A stretch of 64,000 nucleotides of DNA from Agroathelia rolfsii (lineage: Eukaryota; Basidiomycota; Agaricomycetes; Amylocorticiales; Amylocorticiaceae), in assembly GCA_018343915.1 (NCBI GenBank), contig JABRWF010000007.1:930001-994000 (forward strand), written 5' to 3'. Under the pieces are notes generated by a model, which saw only the letters and a program-made list of their open reading frames with translations, was not told the origin of the DNA and did not search any database. A program made the position numbers and the translations under genes. Below are positions 20,543 through 32,160 of this stretch, piece after piece (position 1 is the stretch's first letter; each line of letters starts with the position of its first letter).

Positions 20543-22860
20543 ATGCCGAAGCTTACAGATTAGTACGTTTCTGCTGAGTATAAACGCTGACTTTCCTCAT
20601 AAGATACCAATTTGAACTCTACACAGCGAACTTGAGCGAGAGAAGAATATTGCACGAAACCGTGCCTTGCTCGAAGAACTTGAACTAGATACGACCCCCG
20701 ATCAGTCTCTTGGCGTGCCGCCAAAACCAGCACCCTCGAAGACAAAGGCAAAGCCTATACAACCTACTCTGAAGCGCAAACGTGAGGTGGCGGATGTACC
20801 TCCCCCGAGACGATCTACTAGAAATAAATTTGTTGCCGATCCTAATGAGACACCAGCGCAGCGGAAGAGAAGAGAGGTATAGTTAATGCATTTACATGAA
20901 GTATAGACGCAGGCTCACTTGAAATAGAAAGAGCATGAGGAACGTCGCAAAAAGGAAGAGAAAGAGAGGATAGAGGCAGAAGAACGTGCTCGCATTGCTA
21001 GACTACCGAGGCATGACGATTTGGACCTCCCTACCCTCGCAGAGGACCATGAGGAATCCGACATAAATCGTCTTCAAGCTACCATTGTCGAAACTGCCAA
21101 AGACGAAGAGAAGGACCCATCTGCATTTGATTTCGAGAGTGATACAAAGGAGGACAGTGCCGTCAAGGAGCTCAGAGAAAAATTGCAGGGTCTGAAGGTT
21201 GTCTCTCGCGCGAAAGTCACACAAGATAGGATATACAGCACTGCATACCATCCGGAACCTACCAAAGATCTAATTTTCTTCGGGGGTTAGCTCAAATTTT
21301 CTTCTATTCCCAACCTAACACTCATTGCAAGGTAGACAAACATGGTCAACTTGGTATCTGGGATGCCCGTGCTACTCCTGACGAAGTGGCGGATGAAGAT
21401 GAAGAGGTTTCTGATCCTGATAATAGGGAAGGTGGAAAGTACTGGCGCTTGCAATTACATTGGCCAGCAACATCCAAGTCGTCAATATCATGCGTTAAAG
21501 TGGACCCGACAAATACTCGTAACGTACATGAGCTACTATCTATCCTCTTCGTTTCTCTCACGCTGTTCGCAGATCTATACAAGCGCATACGACTGTACTC
21601 TTCGATCACTATCTTTTGAGTCTGGTATTTCAACTGAAATTGCCTCGTTTGATGAGACGATGGTAACTAGTTTTGACATGCCATCAACCGGAAATGAGAT
21701 GTGGATCGCAGACGCCGACGGCAAAATTATGCACATTGATTTGCGAGAAGCTGCCAAAGTCTCAAAAGGAAAAGGAAACCAGAAAATACGCAGTTACCAG
21801 CTTTCGGAACATAAAATTGGTGCCATAAGTATCAATCCCATGGATCCGTCATTCATTGTGACAGCCTCCAATTCAAGGCTTCTGAAGTACGTTGTGAAGG
21901 CAGCTGTTGGGCTTCTCGTATGATTAACTCGCGTTTATAGGATTTGGGATACAAGAGCTCTGGCAGCTATACAAGTTAGTCATCCTTTCTACCCATTTAA
22001 CGCTCTTACGCATTGTTCTTCTAGACTAAATCTGCCATTAACGAATTTGATACGGAGACTATTAGTTCTTTCCTCGAAACGAAGAAAGGCAAAATGGCTT
22101 TCCGTGGTGAATGGCAGCATGACAAATCCGTAAGCTCTGCGTATTGGAGTCCTCACGGAAGGAGCGTAGTGAGCACAAGTTACGATGACAGTATACGAAG
22201 TGTGTCGAGCCTTCCTTTTGGTCGATGGTATAGACATTCCTGATGGCTATTTATTATAGTCTGGGATTTGGATACGAAGAAGCTTAGCTCAACACTACCA
22301 AGACCGTTTTCCCGAATAAAACATAACTGTCAAACTGTGCATCTGCTTTCTATTCCCACAGATCTAACAGCTCAATAACTAAACTCAAACCTCTCACTAT
22401 AGGGGAAGTGGCTCACGATATTGCGAGCTCAGTGGTCGCAAAATCTCGACTTCTACCCTCACTTCACTGTAATTTGGTTTCTCCATATTCCACCCGTCCT
22501 TCATACTTATCATTGCTCGTAGATTGGGAATATGAACCATTCATTAGATATTTTCAGCGGAAGGGTATGTGTTTATACAAAATTCTCGTTGTGCACACGC
22601 CGCAGAAGCTGAAATGCAAAAATCAGGGTACATTGGTCGCCAGATTAGCCGACTCATCAAAGTAAGTAATATGGTGTCGCGACGCGTTAGACTGCTAGGG
22701 CACGATTGTTGTCTTATAAATCTAACTCACGTCATTTTTGCCGTCTAGAATTACTGCTGTTCAAGCTGTAACAGCCTCTCATCCCCGCGTCCTGGAACGT
22801 GCAGTCAGCGGTAACGCCAGTGGACGATGTGTTCTATGGGCTCCGCCGGACGTTGATTGA
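20543..22860 (+). CDS. CMR1: WD40 DNA-damage-response protein Cmr1 (WDR76-like)
   Basis: Nuclear WD40 protein of the CMR1/WDR76 family, which binds damaged DNA and chromatin in yeast. Start at 20543: the first exon is 20 nt (MPKLTD plus two bases) and splices to YELEREKNIARNRALLEEL, the family's characteristic N-terminus. A basic linker follows (TLKRKREVADVPPPRRSTRNK), then a charged helix and a C-terminal beta-propeller. Blade motifs are DLIFFG...LGIWDARA, ISCVKVDP with YTSAYDCTLRSLSF, MWIADADGKIMHIDLR, KIWDTRALAAIQ and SVSSAYWSPHGRSVVSTSYDDSIR followed by WDLDTKKL. It ends GRCVLWAPPDVD at a TGA at 22858-22860. Numerous introns of about 50-60 bp. Confidence 0.9.
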
Positions 22861-23601
22861 TGTAAATGATTTAAATAATACATCTTATCTTGGATTTAAG
22901 TCTTGAATATTGCCTAGAGTAACAGTTAGAGATAATTGAAAGCATCTGTACCCTCCAGTTAATTAATTGAATACCGTGTATACACAGTTAAAGTTGAACT
23001 TATCTAGATCAATTAAATGTCAACGGACGTTCATTCTTGTGGCGAGACGGTCCACGCTGGAAGATTTCAGACTTCAGGTCGTTTTTCACAATGCCGCAGA
23101 ACACGGAAAGATTGCCATGAAATCACACTGTCATGGTTATAACACAACGATTTCAATGGATATATTGGTAACTACAAGCCGGAGATTGGGATAGGAAGCC
23201 GAATCTAGTAGCCAGGAGTAACCGGGTTTTGTAAATAACAGTAACAGCAATACAAGAAGCGTAGACGGTGAAGTAAAGAATGCGGATAGCTGTGAATGAG
23301 CAGCAACAGCAAAACCGACGAAAGGTATCATCGCGATGTACCCCACCCGCCACACATAAGCAGAAAGTCCACAAACGAGACGGAGATATGCAGATAAAGA
23401 AACACAAATGATTTTTTCTTTTTTCTTTTTATACTTATGGAGCTTGGCTGCTTGCAGCCAGCTTGTAGTTCTACCGTGCAATTAATTCATCTGACCATCC
23501 GCACATTGCTGATCGAGTGCAGTGGAAACACCTATTGGTATACTCAGTATTCCGCGACACAAAAATTAAAACGAAACACACGATACCTTTAGATCGTTTA
23601 T
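22861..23601. other. Spacer
   Basis: Convergent 3' ends of CMR1 (+) and the Pro/His-rich gene (-). The minus-strand frame at 23137-23481 (114 codons) has hydrophobic stretches but no recognisable family, and I do not call it. Confidence 0.4.
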
Positions 23602-24300
23602 TTAGGCGTGAGGCTTGGCCGAGAAAGAAGGCTTGGGAGGGGCAGAGAAAGAGGGCTTGGGCGGCGCGGAGAAAGAAGGCTTGGGTGGCGCGGAGAAAGA
23701 AGGCTTAGGCGGGATGGAGAATGAGCTCGGTGCAGCCTCCGCGCCGTGAGCAGCGCTGCCACTGGGGTGAGGGTGCGGGTCATGCGAGAAGCTGGGCTTG
23801 GGGGGAGTGACACTACCGCTGGGGTGTGGGTGCGGGTCGTGCGAGAAGCTGGGCTTGGGGGGAGTGACACTACCGCTGGGGTGTGGGTGCGGGTCGTGCG
23901 AGAAACTCGGCCTTGGGGGGCGGGAGTAGGAGCTCGCGGCAGGCGGTTCAGCGCGAGGAGCAGCGCTGCCGCTAGGGTGGGGGTGGGGCTCATGCGAGAA
24001 GCTGGGCAGAGGAGGGAGCGAGAAACTAGGCAAAGGAGGGCGCGAGAAAGACGGAATGGGCTTGGAGAACGAGCTCGGGGCAGCTTCTGCGTCATGGGCC
24101 GCGCTGCCACTAGGGTGCGGGTGCGGGTGCGGGTGTGGGACGTGCGAGAAGCTGGGTACAGGGGGCAGCGAGAAGCTAGGATGAGGGCGCGAGAAGGAGC
24201 TCGGAGCTGCCTGCTCAGCCTGTGCCTCACCCTGGTATGGGGCCGCCTGCGCGAGCATGGCGAGAGAAACGAGCGCGATGAGGGACTTGGGGAACATCAT
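23602..24300 (-). CDS. Secreted Pro/Ser/His-rich tandem-repeat protein
   Basis: A 232-residue single-exon frame starts at 24300 with a clear signal peptide (MMFPKSLIALVSLAMLAQAA) and likely cleavage after AQA. The rest is repetitive. A motif of about 19 residues with DPHPHPSGS and PPKPSFSH recurs at least three times in near-perfect DNA repeats (about 23770-23910). A shorter APPKPSFS unit repeats four times near the C-terminus (23602-23710), and diverged copies (PHPHPHPHPSGS, LPSFSLPP) lie nearer the N-terminus. No cysteine pattern or catalytic motif is seen. The composition suggests a cell-wall or extracellular matrix protein, and the His-Pro runs could bind metal, but that is inference. Homology is not recognised. 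The repeats are prone to copy-number change. Confidence 0.7.
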   Translation of the reverse strand: MMFPKSLIALVSLAMLAQAAPYQGEAQAEQAAPSSFSRPHPSFSLPPVPSFSHVPHPHPHPHPSGSAAHDAEAAPSSFSKPIPSFSRPPLPSFSLPPLPSFSHEPHPHPSGSAAPRAEPPAASSYSRPPRPSFSHDPHPHPSGSVTPPKPSFSHDPHPHPSGSVTPPKPSFSHDPHPHPSGSAAHGAEAAPSSFSIPPKPSFSAPPKPSFSAPPKPSFSAPPKPSFSAKPHA

Positions 24301-26174
24301 GGCTAATCGGTGTAGGTCTTTTGTGTTCGCCTATGGGAGCGCTTGCACAAGTAGCAATGCTATTCCCAATGAGTAAGATATGTAGTAGGATGTTTAAGAA
24401 ACCAATCACTCACAAGGTTGCAGAGGAGGAAGCTGGTGAGAGCTGAAGTCATGGGTGGGCATCGTTTTTATACCTTTCTGAATCTGCAGTAAATTCGCTA
24501 AGTTTCGTTTGACATGAGTGCGTTGTGAGGCTTCAAGCTGTACAACCAGTGCCAACGGATTCTTGACGGCAGTTTAGCGGATGCGAGGATGTTTGCCACG
24601 AGTACAATGCCACCGCAATACCTTACCGTCTGCTTCATCGAAGGAAAAAATAACATCATTATACAAAGTGCGGAGAAATATAAGTCGTGCAGTGGAGTAA
24701 GTATGGAAAGAAAGCCGCTCACTCGCAGATTTGAAGTTAAACTTTAGAGATAATTTTGTGGCTCGATCGTGATCGTTGCACGCACACATGATTAAACCCG
24801 AAGCAGTGTTGCGTCAAACGGTGAGGAGGCTTGGCGCCATTCTGATGTCAGGTTTGGGCAAAATAATCTCGTCAATACAATCGTATATGCGAGTTGTGAC
24901 AAAAATAGTCGTGATGGAGACGCGTGCACGCACATAATTCAAGTTGCCAGCGCGAGCGATCATTGCAATAGAAAAGCCAGCGTGGTCATGGGACATAGAA
25001 TTACCAAGGGTTTCGGTCCCGCAAACTCGCCTGCGCAGTAATTTGTTCAGATAACAAGCCATCTCCTTTGCATGAACGAAGTCACAGCTGGTATGATATG
25101 ATAGAAAATGAATAAAAGCTTTATTTACACGTGTGGGATGGCCTTGCGAAATATGATGAATGCCAAGACTAAGCAAAGTAGGTGAGCCAAGACCGTTTGT
25201 CCAGCTAATCTAATGTTCAAATGTGCATGAGCCTCAGTAACCCCATATAATTACCACACAAAGGCTGGATCATAGGGCAGTTAAGAACCTTATCACGTTG
25301 AGAAGCATCGGCTTTTTTGCGTACATGTACATTCATGGGCGGTCAACACCATCAGAATATAGTCTATATTGTGTTTCCCCTGGAGTATGAAACAGCAAAT
25401 TACTGTCCGCTCGCAGTTGCAACGTTATGAGATGCCGTATTGCAGCGAACGAGAAAGAAAGTCGCATTGTTGCTGGTGAAAAGGTCATTACACTTTGACG
25501 ACCGAAACGCCCATCAAGGATAGACAGCCACCAGTAGGTATCGAACGATTAAGTCCGTGGAAGCGGACAACCTACGTCTGAGTGTATTACCGAATAGCAG
25601 AAGATGGATGGCGAGTCTGGGTAGCGAGGATATATTTGCGCATTATCCGCCAATAATGATGAGATAGAACCGTGCCTTCAAGTTGGTCACAGGGTGCATG
25701 GAGAATATTAGTATCATCCACAACAACCGCGGCAAGCGCCATTTCCCTCAGCGGGCCGCCGGATGGAAATAAGACTGATGATTGTCCGATTCATTCAAGC
25801 CACATACACTTTGCACACTCATGACATGGAGACGCAACAGTTATGACAATTATGGCGCACTAAGTCGCACTTTCAAGTTGGAATCTCGGACTATGTTCGT
25901 CATTGGATCGGGTTAATCCCACTGGCAAAGTTATCAAGGCGATATTCATCAGAGGGGCAATGTGTGGAGAGTTCTGAAATTCATGACCAGTCCGATAACC
26001 AATGCATAAGTGACGCGAAATGCGCGAAGGAGCTGGGATTACCCCCGTTGTCATGCCATACGTGTTGCTGGATAGACTAGCAAGCGAGACCGAGTCAGAA
26101 GAAAAGAAAAACTTCTCAGGGCATTGTGAGTAGGAGCCTCATTTACCTTATGTCACCGCCACCAGGCTCCTTCG
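24301..26174. other. Long intergenic region (about 1.9 kb)
   Basis: Upstream side of the secreted repeat protein and downstream side of the small gene ending at 26175. Minus-strand frames at 24498-24722, 24814-25176 and 25860-26054 have no recognisable domains or convincing splice partners. No RNA gene, inverted repeat or retroelement terminus is recognised. Confidence 0.4.
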
Positions 26175-26475
26175 CTATTTGTCGGTAATGCCAGTAAGAG
26201 CCGAGCTTTCCTTCAGAGCGGCTGCTTCTTCGGCTTCAAGTTTTGCGTCCCTCACAGCTTTCCATTTGGTATACTTCCAACGCAGTAAAGCTGACAAGCG
26301 CTCTTCAGGGTCTGGTGGTGCAGTGCGAGGGTTTGTTTCATTGAGATAGAAAGCGAGTACACCAGTAAATATCCCGATAAAAGGATCCAAGGCTCTGTGT
26401 ATTCAGTTTTATTTTGTTGTTTAACTCGGAAATTCTTGACGAGAGTCCCAGGACTGACTTGGATAGGAGCGGCAT
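26175..26475 (-). CDS. Small conserved fungal protein with one hydrophobic helix
   Basis: Two exons, 26475-26441 and 26394-26175, separated by a 46-bp intron, give about 84 residues. The core reads LDPFIGIFTGVLAFYLNETN (cut at 20), then PRTAPPDPEERL and LLRWKYTKWKAVRDAK. A short membrane-spanning helix is followed by a Pro-rich turn and a basic amphipathic helix. Similar small proteins are common in basidiomycete genomes and are usually unannotated; a mitochondrial or other organelle membrane location is plausible. The start is chosen because it is the only ATG giving an in-phase short first exon. Function unknown. Confidence 0.6.
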
Positions 26476-27054
26476 TAAAGCAGTTTACGTGGTGAATTTG
26501 TAACAGATACGCTGGCAAGTGTGCAATAACGTGAGGGCAACCGTGACCTTACTGCTGGCACTGACACTGGCAGCCTATGTAATTGCGTGCTGAGCTCGGA
26601 CAAGTTGCACGTACTTAATTGAGGTCGTGCCGCAGCAAGCCTCTCCCACGGAAGCATCCAGCTCCCCTGTTCGGGTTACTGGTAGCGTTTGTGCAATCTT
26701 CTTTTATTTCACTTGAGCATTGACGTATAACAAGGAACCCATGCAAAAAGAAAGACGGTCTTGAGTACACATATAATCATTTTTCTTCGTAATCGTGAGT
26801 TGTGGTTGATATATATATATAGTAAAGTGCAGATAATGGGTAATAGCTATGAGTTTGCTAGATAAATGCAATGTTAGACAGGACAGTAAGTATATATGAG
26901 AACATTGTAGTGAATTCATGAATGGGAATGCACAAGATTACAACAATTATATTGAAAACAAACAAGAATTCTCCAGTTAACCGGTTAGTGGTAAGCAGAG
27001 AAAGGGAAGGGGTGGGGGTAGGGTAACCAAAAGTGGGCTGACGTGAGTGCGAAA
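26476..27054. other. Spacer
   Basis: A TA dinucleotide run lies at about 26808-26820. No gene recognised. Confidence 0.4.
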
Positions 27055-30000
27055 TTATGCAGCGTGCGTGGTGCAGATCTTGGAAATACCCCGTCCAATG
27101 CCGTCCAGGATCTTTTTGCGTGCTTCGGTGAATTTCTTGGCTTCGCCAACGACGTAGTCGTGCTCAATCTGCAATTTCGTATGTGAGTAATATAATCCAT
27201 TTGGGCAGTAGATCTTCGCTCAAAAAAAAAAAAAAACTTACTGCATCCTTGATGACTGGTTGACAGGTTTCCACGAAGGCTTTGCGAGACTCGACAGTGT
27301 CAGCCTCCTTGCCCATGTCAACGAGCTGGGATGAAATAGATTCCAGGACCGTGATGGCACCAGCTCGGACGTTCTTCAAGCTTTGAACGAGCTATGATAA
27401 GTGTCGAGAAATCAGCCAACATCCAAGCGTAAGAAAGATGCGCGACTAACCTGTCCGAGTTTGTTGGCTTTGACGACGGCAGGCTGTTTAAAGCGCATAG
27501 ACTCGACAACAAGGAGCAGGAAAGCCTAGTGAGTGTACATTAGTCTACCATGCTCACAAACATAAGGATGAGAACTTCACCTCTTGCGTCAAGTGAGCAA
27601 CATGCAAACCAGCAGGGATAGACTCCTTTAGAGCTTCCTTGAATCGTTCACCCATCTCTGCACAGCAACAGATCAGAACAGTCATCCCGACCATATGAAC
27701 AGACGAAACGTACTCTCGAAAAAGACAGCAACAACTTCAGGGGTCTCCTTGACAGGTGGCGCTTCCTCATCCTTCTTCGGGTTGCCGTTCGCAGTTAAGC
27801 TCGCCAATGTTGCAGGATCCACAGCGCGTGGGTTGGCCTTCGCAGCTTCTGCTAGAACCACGGAGGGAGGTGGTCGGGTGTAATCGTGATAGGGCTCCAA
27901 CCAGTCAGCGAGGCCGTCTGCGTATTTCAAAAACTCGCGCTCGTCCTCTGTGAGCTATATATATATCGTTAGACCAAAGAGTACAACAAGAGGACGCGCA
28001 GTGATTATAAGAGGACGAACCTCCTCGATCTCCTTTTCTGGCCGTTCAGCAAGACGCTCCTTAAGAGGACGCTGCCTGTCAGGATCCAGGCTCTGCTTGG
28101 GGCGGTCACCGATCAGAAGCTTCTCTTCGACCGTGTCGTCGAGGTCACTGGCGTGCGAAAAGGCACGGATGTAGATCTTAAGGAAGAGCCAGAGCCAGCC
28201 GTTCTTATCTCGGAGTCAGCATTGGTAGTACAAATCAAACGAAAGAAATCGGTCATTACTCCTGGGAGTTGATCCAACAACATGGTCTGCTCAAAGAGCG
28301 AGTTGATGGAGTGTGGTTGGTAGTTTGGCATGACCTTCAGGTCTCGATTGTCATGATGGGCTATGAATTATTGCGTCAACGAAGGTTGAGATGGAATGAT
28401 AAAAGAAATGCATACATCGATCAAACACAAACTTGAACTCGATCAACTCCATGTCGACGAAGTCCGCATTGATGGGCTCGTGGGCTAAGCGCATACGCAC
28501 GTGATCCATCTTAACTTGGTCACGCTGCAGAGAGTTGTCCAATCGATCCTCAAAGGCAATGAACTCAGGAATCTAACCATCGTATGTCAACATCAACCGT
28601 ATAATATACGAAAAATCAGGTTAACAGACCTGGGAATATCTCTCTTGAATGAAAGCCCTGATGATCCACTCTGGCGTCTGTGGACAGTAAGTAAATAACA
28701 CTGAGCACTACCAAAAACACACTTACGTCCGTCGTATTCGACGCATACACTTGACTGGACTCTTGGCATTCGGTAAGCCATGTGATGTCACCTAATGGTG
28801 CTAGCGAAAACATGGGCGACCGCGAAAGAATGAGATGCGACAACGTGTCATTCTGGATTTGCTTTATGTCGAGCATTCGGTATTGCTCCAAGGCCAATGA
28901 CGGTGCGGCTAGTTGTTTGCCGTCAAATTCAACGCCCATAAAGTGTATGTCGTAGAAGAATAATTACCTAGCAGACGGTAGACTGCGATCAAGACCAGAC
29001 GCAAGTTGTATGCCTGTTTGCTTTTGGACAGGGCAAACTGCAAAAGGACAACGGTGCGGTGAAGCCAAGCCTCATCCTCAGTATCCTCCCACAGGTTGAT
29101 GTATGCATGCGCGGCAAGAAGCGCAAGATCATCTGCGGGCTGGTAATCGGTAACGTTAAGCTCGGCACCGAGGGGGAGGGCTGCAAAATAGGCCGCGCGG
29201 TACGTCTCTGCGCGTTCGGTCTCTTTCTCAACCGTCAGTTCTGATTCTGGCAGAGCCAGTCGAACGAGCTTGTGGACATTAATTGTGCGCTGTACATCAA
29301 GGACAGAGGCCTAAGAAAATAAATCAGTATTTTATCGTGGGTGACTTCCGAGAATACACACCGTAGAGAGAGTGATGGACTCGAGATATGATGTCCAGTT
29401 GGCAAGATCATCACCAGAAAGTGATATCACGTACGACTTCAAGTCTTCAAAAGACGAAGGCCTTGAGCCAAACTTGTCGAAGTAGTTGCGCATCATATCG
29501 ACTAAAGAAGAGTTATCTACGTTGGATTAGTACAGAACATGTAGCATATATTCAGGAAACGTACCAGCAGACAAATCATACTTTTTGGCGCGAGATTCAA
29601 GCTCTAGCAGAGCCAGAGAAGCTGATCGGTCTCTAGATCCGTCTTTCTCAGCGATCTGAGCGAGGAATTCACGCGTTTTACCCGCGTGCTCTGTGCATTC
29701 CTCCTTGGCTTTTTCATCAGCCTCAGTCTTTTCTTCGGAAACATACGAAAAAGTTCCATCAATGACAGAGAGGAACTCTAGCCAGTTACGATCGCTATTT
29801 TTAGGTCAGTCTAAGTGATCAAGATGTTACACAGAATACAAGATACTTACTTGTTCTCTGTTATTTTAACCTGGGCTTTTTCGCCCTCCTCTTTGGATAG
29901 TCCGCGGAGTGACCAGATTTCCCTACGTAATTCATCGCAGAGCAAACTAGTCGCGCATAACTTTTGACCAACGTTACTAACAAGCAAAGTATTTGCTTCA

Positions 30001-30827
30001 TCCCAGAGCTTCAGCTCTTTAAGTATCGTCAAATGCAAATAAAATCTCTCCGAGCTGATGTACGAGGGAGTGGGAGACGACGTGACAAGACGATGGGCCA
30101 GCTTGAAAAGAAGCTCCTTCATAGGTTCGGGGGTCGCAGGATCCTTGGCCTGTAATGTCGCGCATATAATGCTCCAGTATAGATAACGATCTTCTTGGAA
30201 CTGCTTGTTCATTTTTGTAGCAATCTGGATAAATTGTGTGAACCGGTGCAGGTCAAAATCAAAATCATTATTTATGCATACTTGTTGGGCATTTTTCCAG
30301 TTCCCGGTGCGCACGTGAGCAAAAAATGTCTGGGCGCCGAGTTCCTCGTTAGTTGGCTGACGCTTGTATGCCTCTTCGTACATGGTGACCATGTCCTTGT
30401 CTGATAGTTTTTTTTTCTCAAGTAAGAGCAGGAATATAATAGTGATAGGATGCTCTTACTCCGGCCAAGGGTCTTGAGCGAATGCATCATGAGGTTAAGA
30501 ACGGCCTCATCGGTTGGATGTGCCGCGAGTACTTCGTCGCAGAGGACGATGGCGTCCTCGATCTTTTGCGTACGCACAAGAGCGAGGGATTTTAGTGCCT
30601 AAAGAGATGTTATTACTAGCAAGACCAAGCTACTATTTAGACAAACTTTGAGCAAGGTATTGGTCGGGTACTTCTTGAGCAGTTTATTGCACGATACAAT
30701 CACCGTTTTATTCGAGCCGCTGTCCAGGGCATCTATGCACTACGATTGAGATGAGAGCAATATGATAAAGCGAGTATTGCACACCGAAAACAACACGGAT
30801 TTGGCGGTCAAGAGCAGCAGCCGACAT
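27055..30827 (-). CDS. NAA25: NatB N-terminal acetyltransferase auxiliary subunit (NAA25/MDM20)
   Basis: Ribosome-anchoring, TPR-like auxiliary subunit of the NatB complex, which acetylates proteins starting Met-Asp/Glu/Asn/Gln. The start at 30827 gives MSAAALDRQIRVVF joined to AIDALDSGSNKTVI and CNKLLKKYPTNTLLKV, then KALKSLALVRTQKIEDAIVL and CDEVLAAHPTDEAVLNLMM, and then MVTMYEEAYKRQPTNEELGA and FFAHVRTGNWKNAQQV. This stack of TPR-like helices is typical of MDM20. The middle and C-terminal exons (for example LALEQYRMLDIKQIQNDTLS, MELIEFKFVFDR, LTQEAFLLLVVESMRFKQP) continue in the minus direction to ARKKILDGIGRGISKICTTH, ending with a TAA at 27055. Many short introns. Assigning the far C-terminal exons to the same gene rests on unbroken spacing and splice phases. 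Confidence 0.85.
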
Positions 30828-31015
30828 GGCGATGGCAGGAGAATGAACAGGAGCAGGGTACGGGTCGTCGGGAAAGGGACTGTCGGAAACGAGGCCTCCC
30901 AATCGGAAGGAAATTTCGCGTCGAGAACGCGTGCCCAATTACGCGCGCGTCCTTGTGCTGTGTACCGTGACTGTGCTCACTTGTTCCCAACTACTGCCAC
31001 CTGTTGCTGATAATA
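30828..31015. promoter_or_regulatory. Putative bidirectional promoter NAA25 / RPA2
   Basis: 188 bp between divergent start codons; GC-rich in its middle. The shared-promoter role is inferred from arrangement. Confidence 0.5.
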
Positions 31016-32160
31016 ATGAGCCAATGTAGGAAGATGTTTCATGCCTGTGGAATGCCAACTCACCTGCATCCAAAAAAGATGAAAACTATTATGGTGGCGG
31101 CGGATTCATCGCTGGTGGAGGCGGCTCTCCCTTTGGCGGTGGCAGTCCCTCAGGCGGTCCAAATGTGATTTCATCTACACGGCTACCCACAGAATACGCA
31201 GCTGAATGTATTACAGAGGACAGAGGCAGCACAGTCACTCCGCCCCCTTGTCTGTCGCCAGATTCTGCAATGTAAGCAAGCGCACTCAGACGCGCCATGG
31301 ATGCTCGGCGATCAAGAAGTAGGGCAGGTAACTCGGCTTTTGGCTTTGCCTCACATATCCCCATGTAAAAGAGCGTGTCTTATAGGTGACGACAGTGGGT
31401 CAAGTAGTGAGCATCAACAAGCAAGCTACGAACACCGTGTACTGGATCGATGATGGGACCGCACGCGTCGAAGCGCGTCATTGGGTTGATTCCTCCAGTG
31501 ATGCGCAGTCAGATCAGTGGGCGGATATTGTGTGCGTAGCCGAGTATTCTGATGGACCACTATTGATGACAAATCGTTGACAGGGAGAATACTGTCGTGC
31601 GGATAACAGGCTCCTTGAAGAACTTTGGATCGCGTCAATATCTCACAGCTACACACATACGCTTGCTGAAAGAACCTGATGAATTGTTCTACCACTTCTC
31701 TGAGGTCATGTACACGGACCTCGTGCTTTCTAGAGGCCCAGTGAGTAATGTTCCATATAATGCTGTATGCTTGTCTCACTTTCGTTCAGCCACCCAAGCC
31801 AGGTCAGGAAATCAGTCAAAGCCAATATGGCCAAATGGGCAATCAAAACAGTGCAAATGCGTATTCTGCCCAGTCGAACATATCCTATGACACTGCCAAA
31901 TACGGACACCTCACGCCCGAACAACTTCGTGTTGTGATGTTTATGAAGTCTCAGCCTCCCTCCGATGGTGGATATCATGTAACTGGACTTGTTCGCGCCG
32001 TCGGAGGCAAGGACGCAAATGCTGCCAGGTACGTTTCTGAATCTACCCTCCTGAAGAATCTCTCATTCTATCCCCTCCCAGCAACGTCATCGACAGTCTG
32101 ACAGATGCTGGGCTTATTTATACCACGTTCGACGACATGCACTATATGTTGGCGGAATAA
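31016..32160 (+). CDS. RPA2: Replication protein A 32-kDa subunit
   Basis: Middle subunit of the single-stranded DNA-binding RPA trimer. The first exon is 10 nt (ATGAGCCAAT), spliced to a Gly-rich N-terminus (YENYYGGGGFIAGGGGSPFG), the usual phosphorylation-region leader. Next, RTEAAQSLRPLVCRQILQ leads into the OB fold: VTTVGQVVSINKQATNTVYW, IDDGTARVEARHWVD, VVRITGSLKNFGSRQYLTAT and HIRLL. A linker (PPKPGQEISQSQYGQ) is followed by the C-terminal winged-helix domain (LTPEQLRVVMFMKSQPPSDG; GYHVTGLVRAVGGKDANAA) and a short last exon ending at a TAA at 32160. The short introns at 31026, 31168 and 31349 place the ends. A reading without the first small intron would break the conserved leader. Confidence 0.92.

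Noticed and set aside
23137..23481. 114-codon hydrophobic minus-strand frame
   Set aside because: Lies between convergent 3' ends and shows no family pattern; likely chance.
23746..24306. 186-codon plus-strand frame opposite the secreted repeat protein
   Set aside because: It reads Gly/Arg/Val repeats that are the complement of the Pro/His repeats, while the minus strand has a proper signal peptide.
24814..25176. 120-codon minus-strand frame
   Set aside because: No recognisable domain, signal peptide or splice partner.
25540..25600. Possible tRNA-like piece (GTTCGATACC on the minus strand)
   Set aside because: No pairing acceptor stem or D-arm could be built around it.
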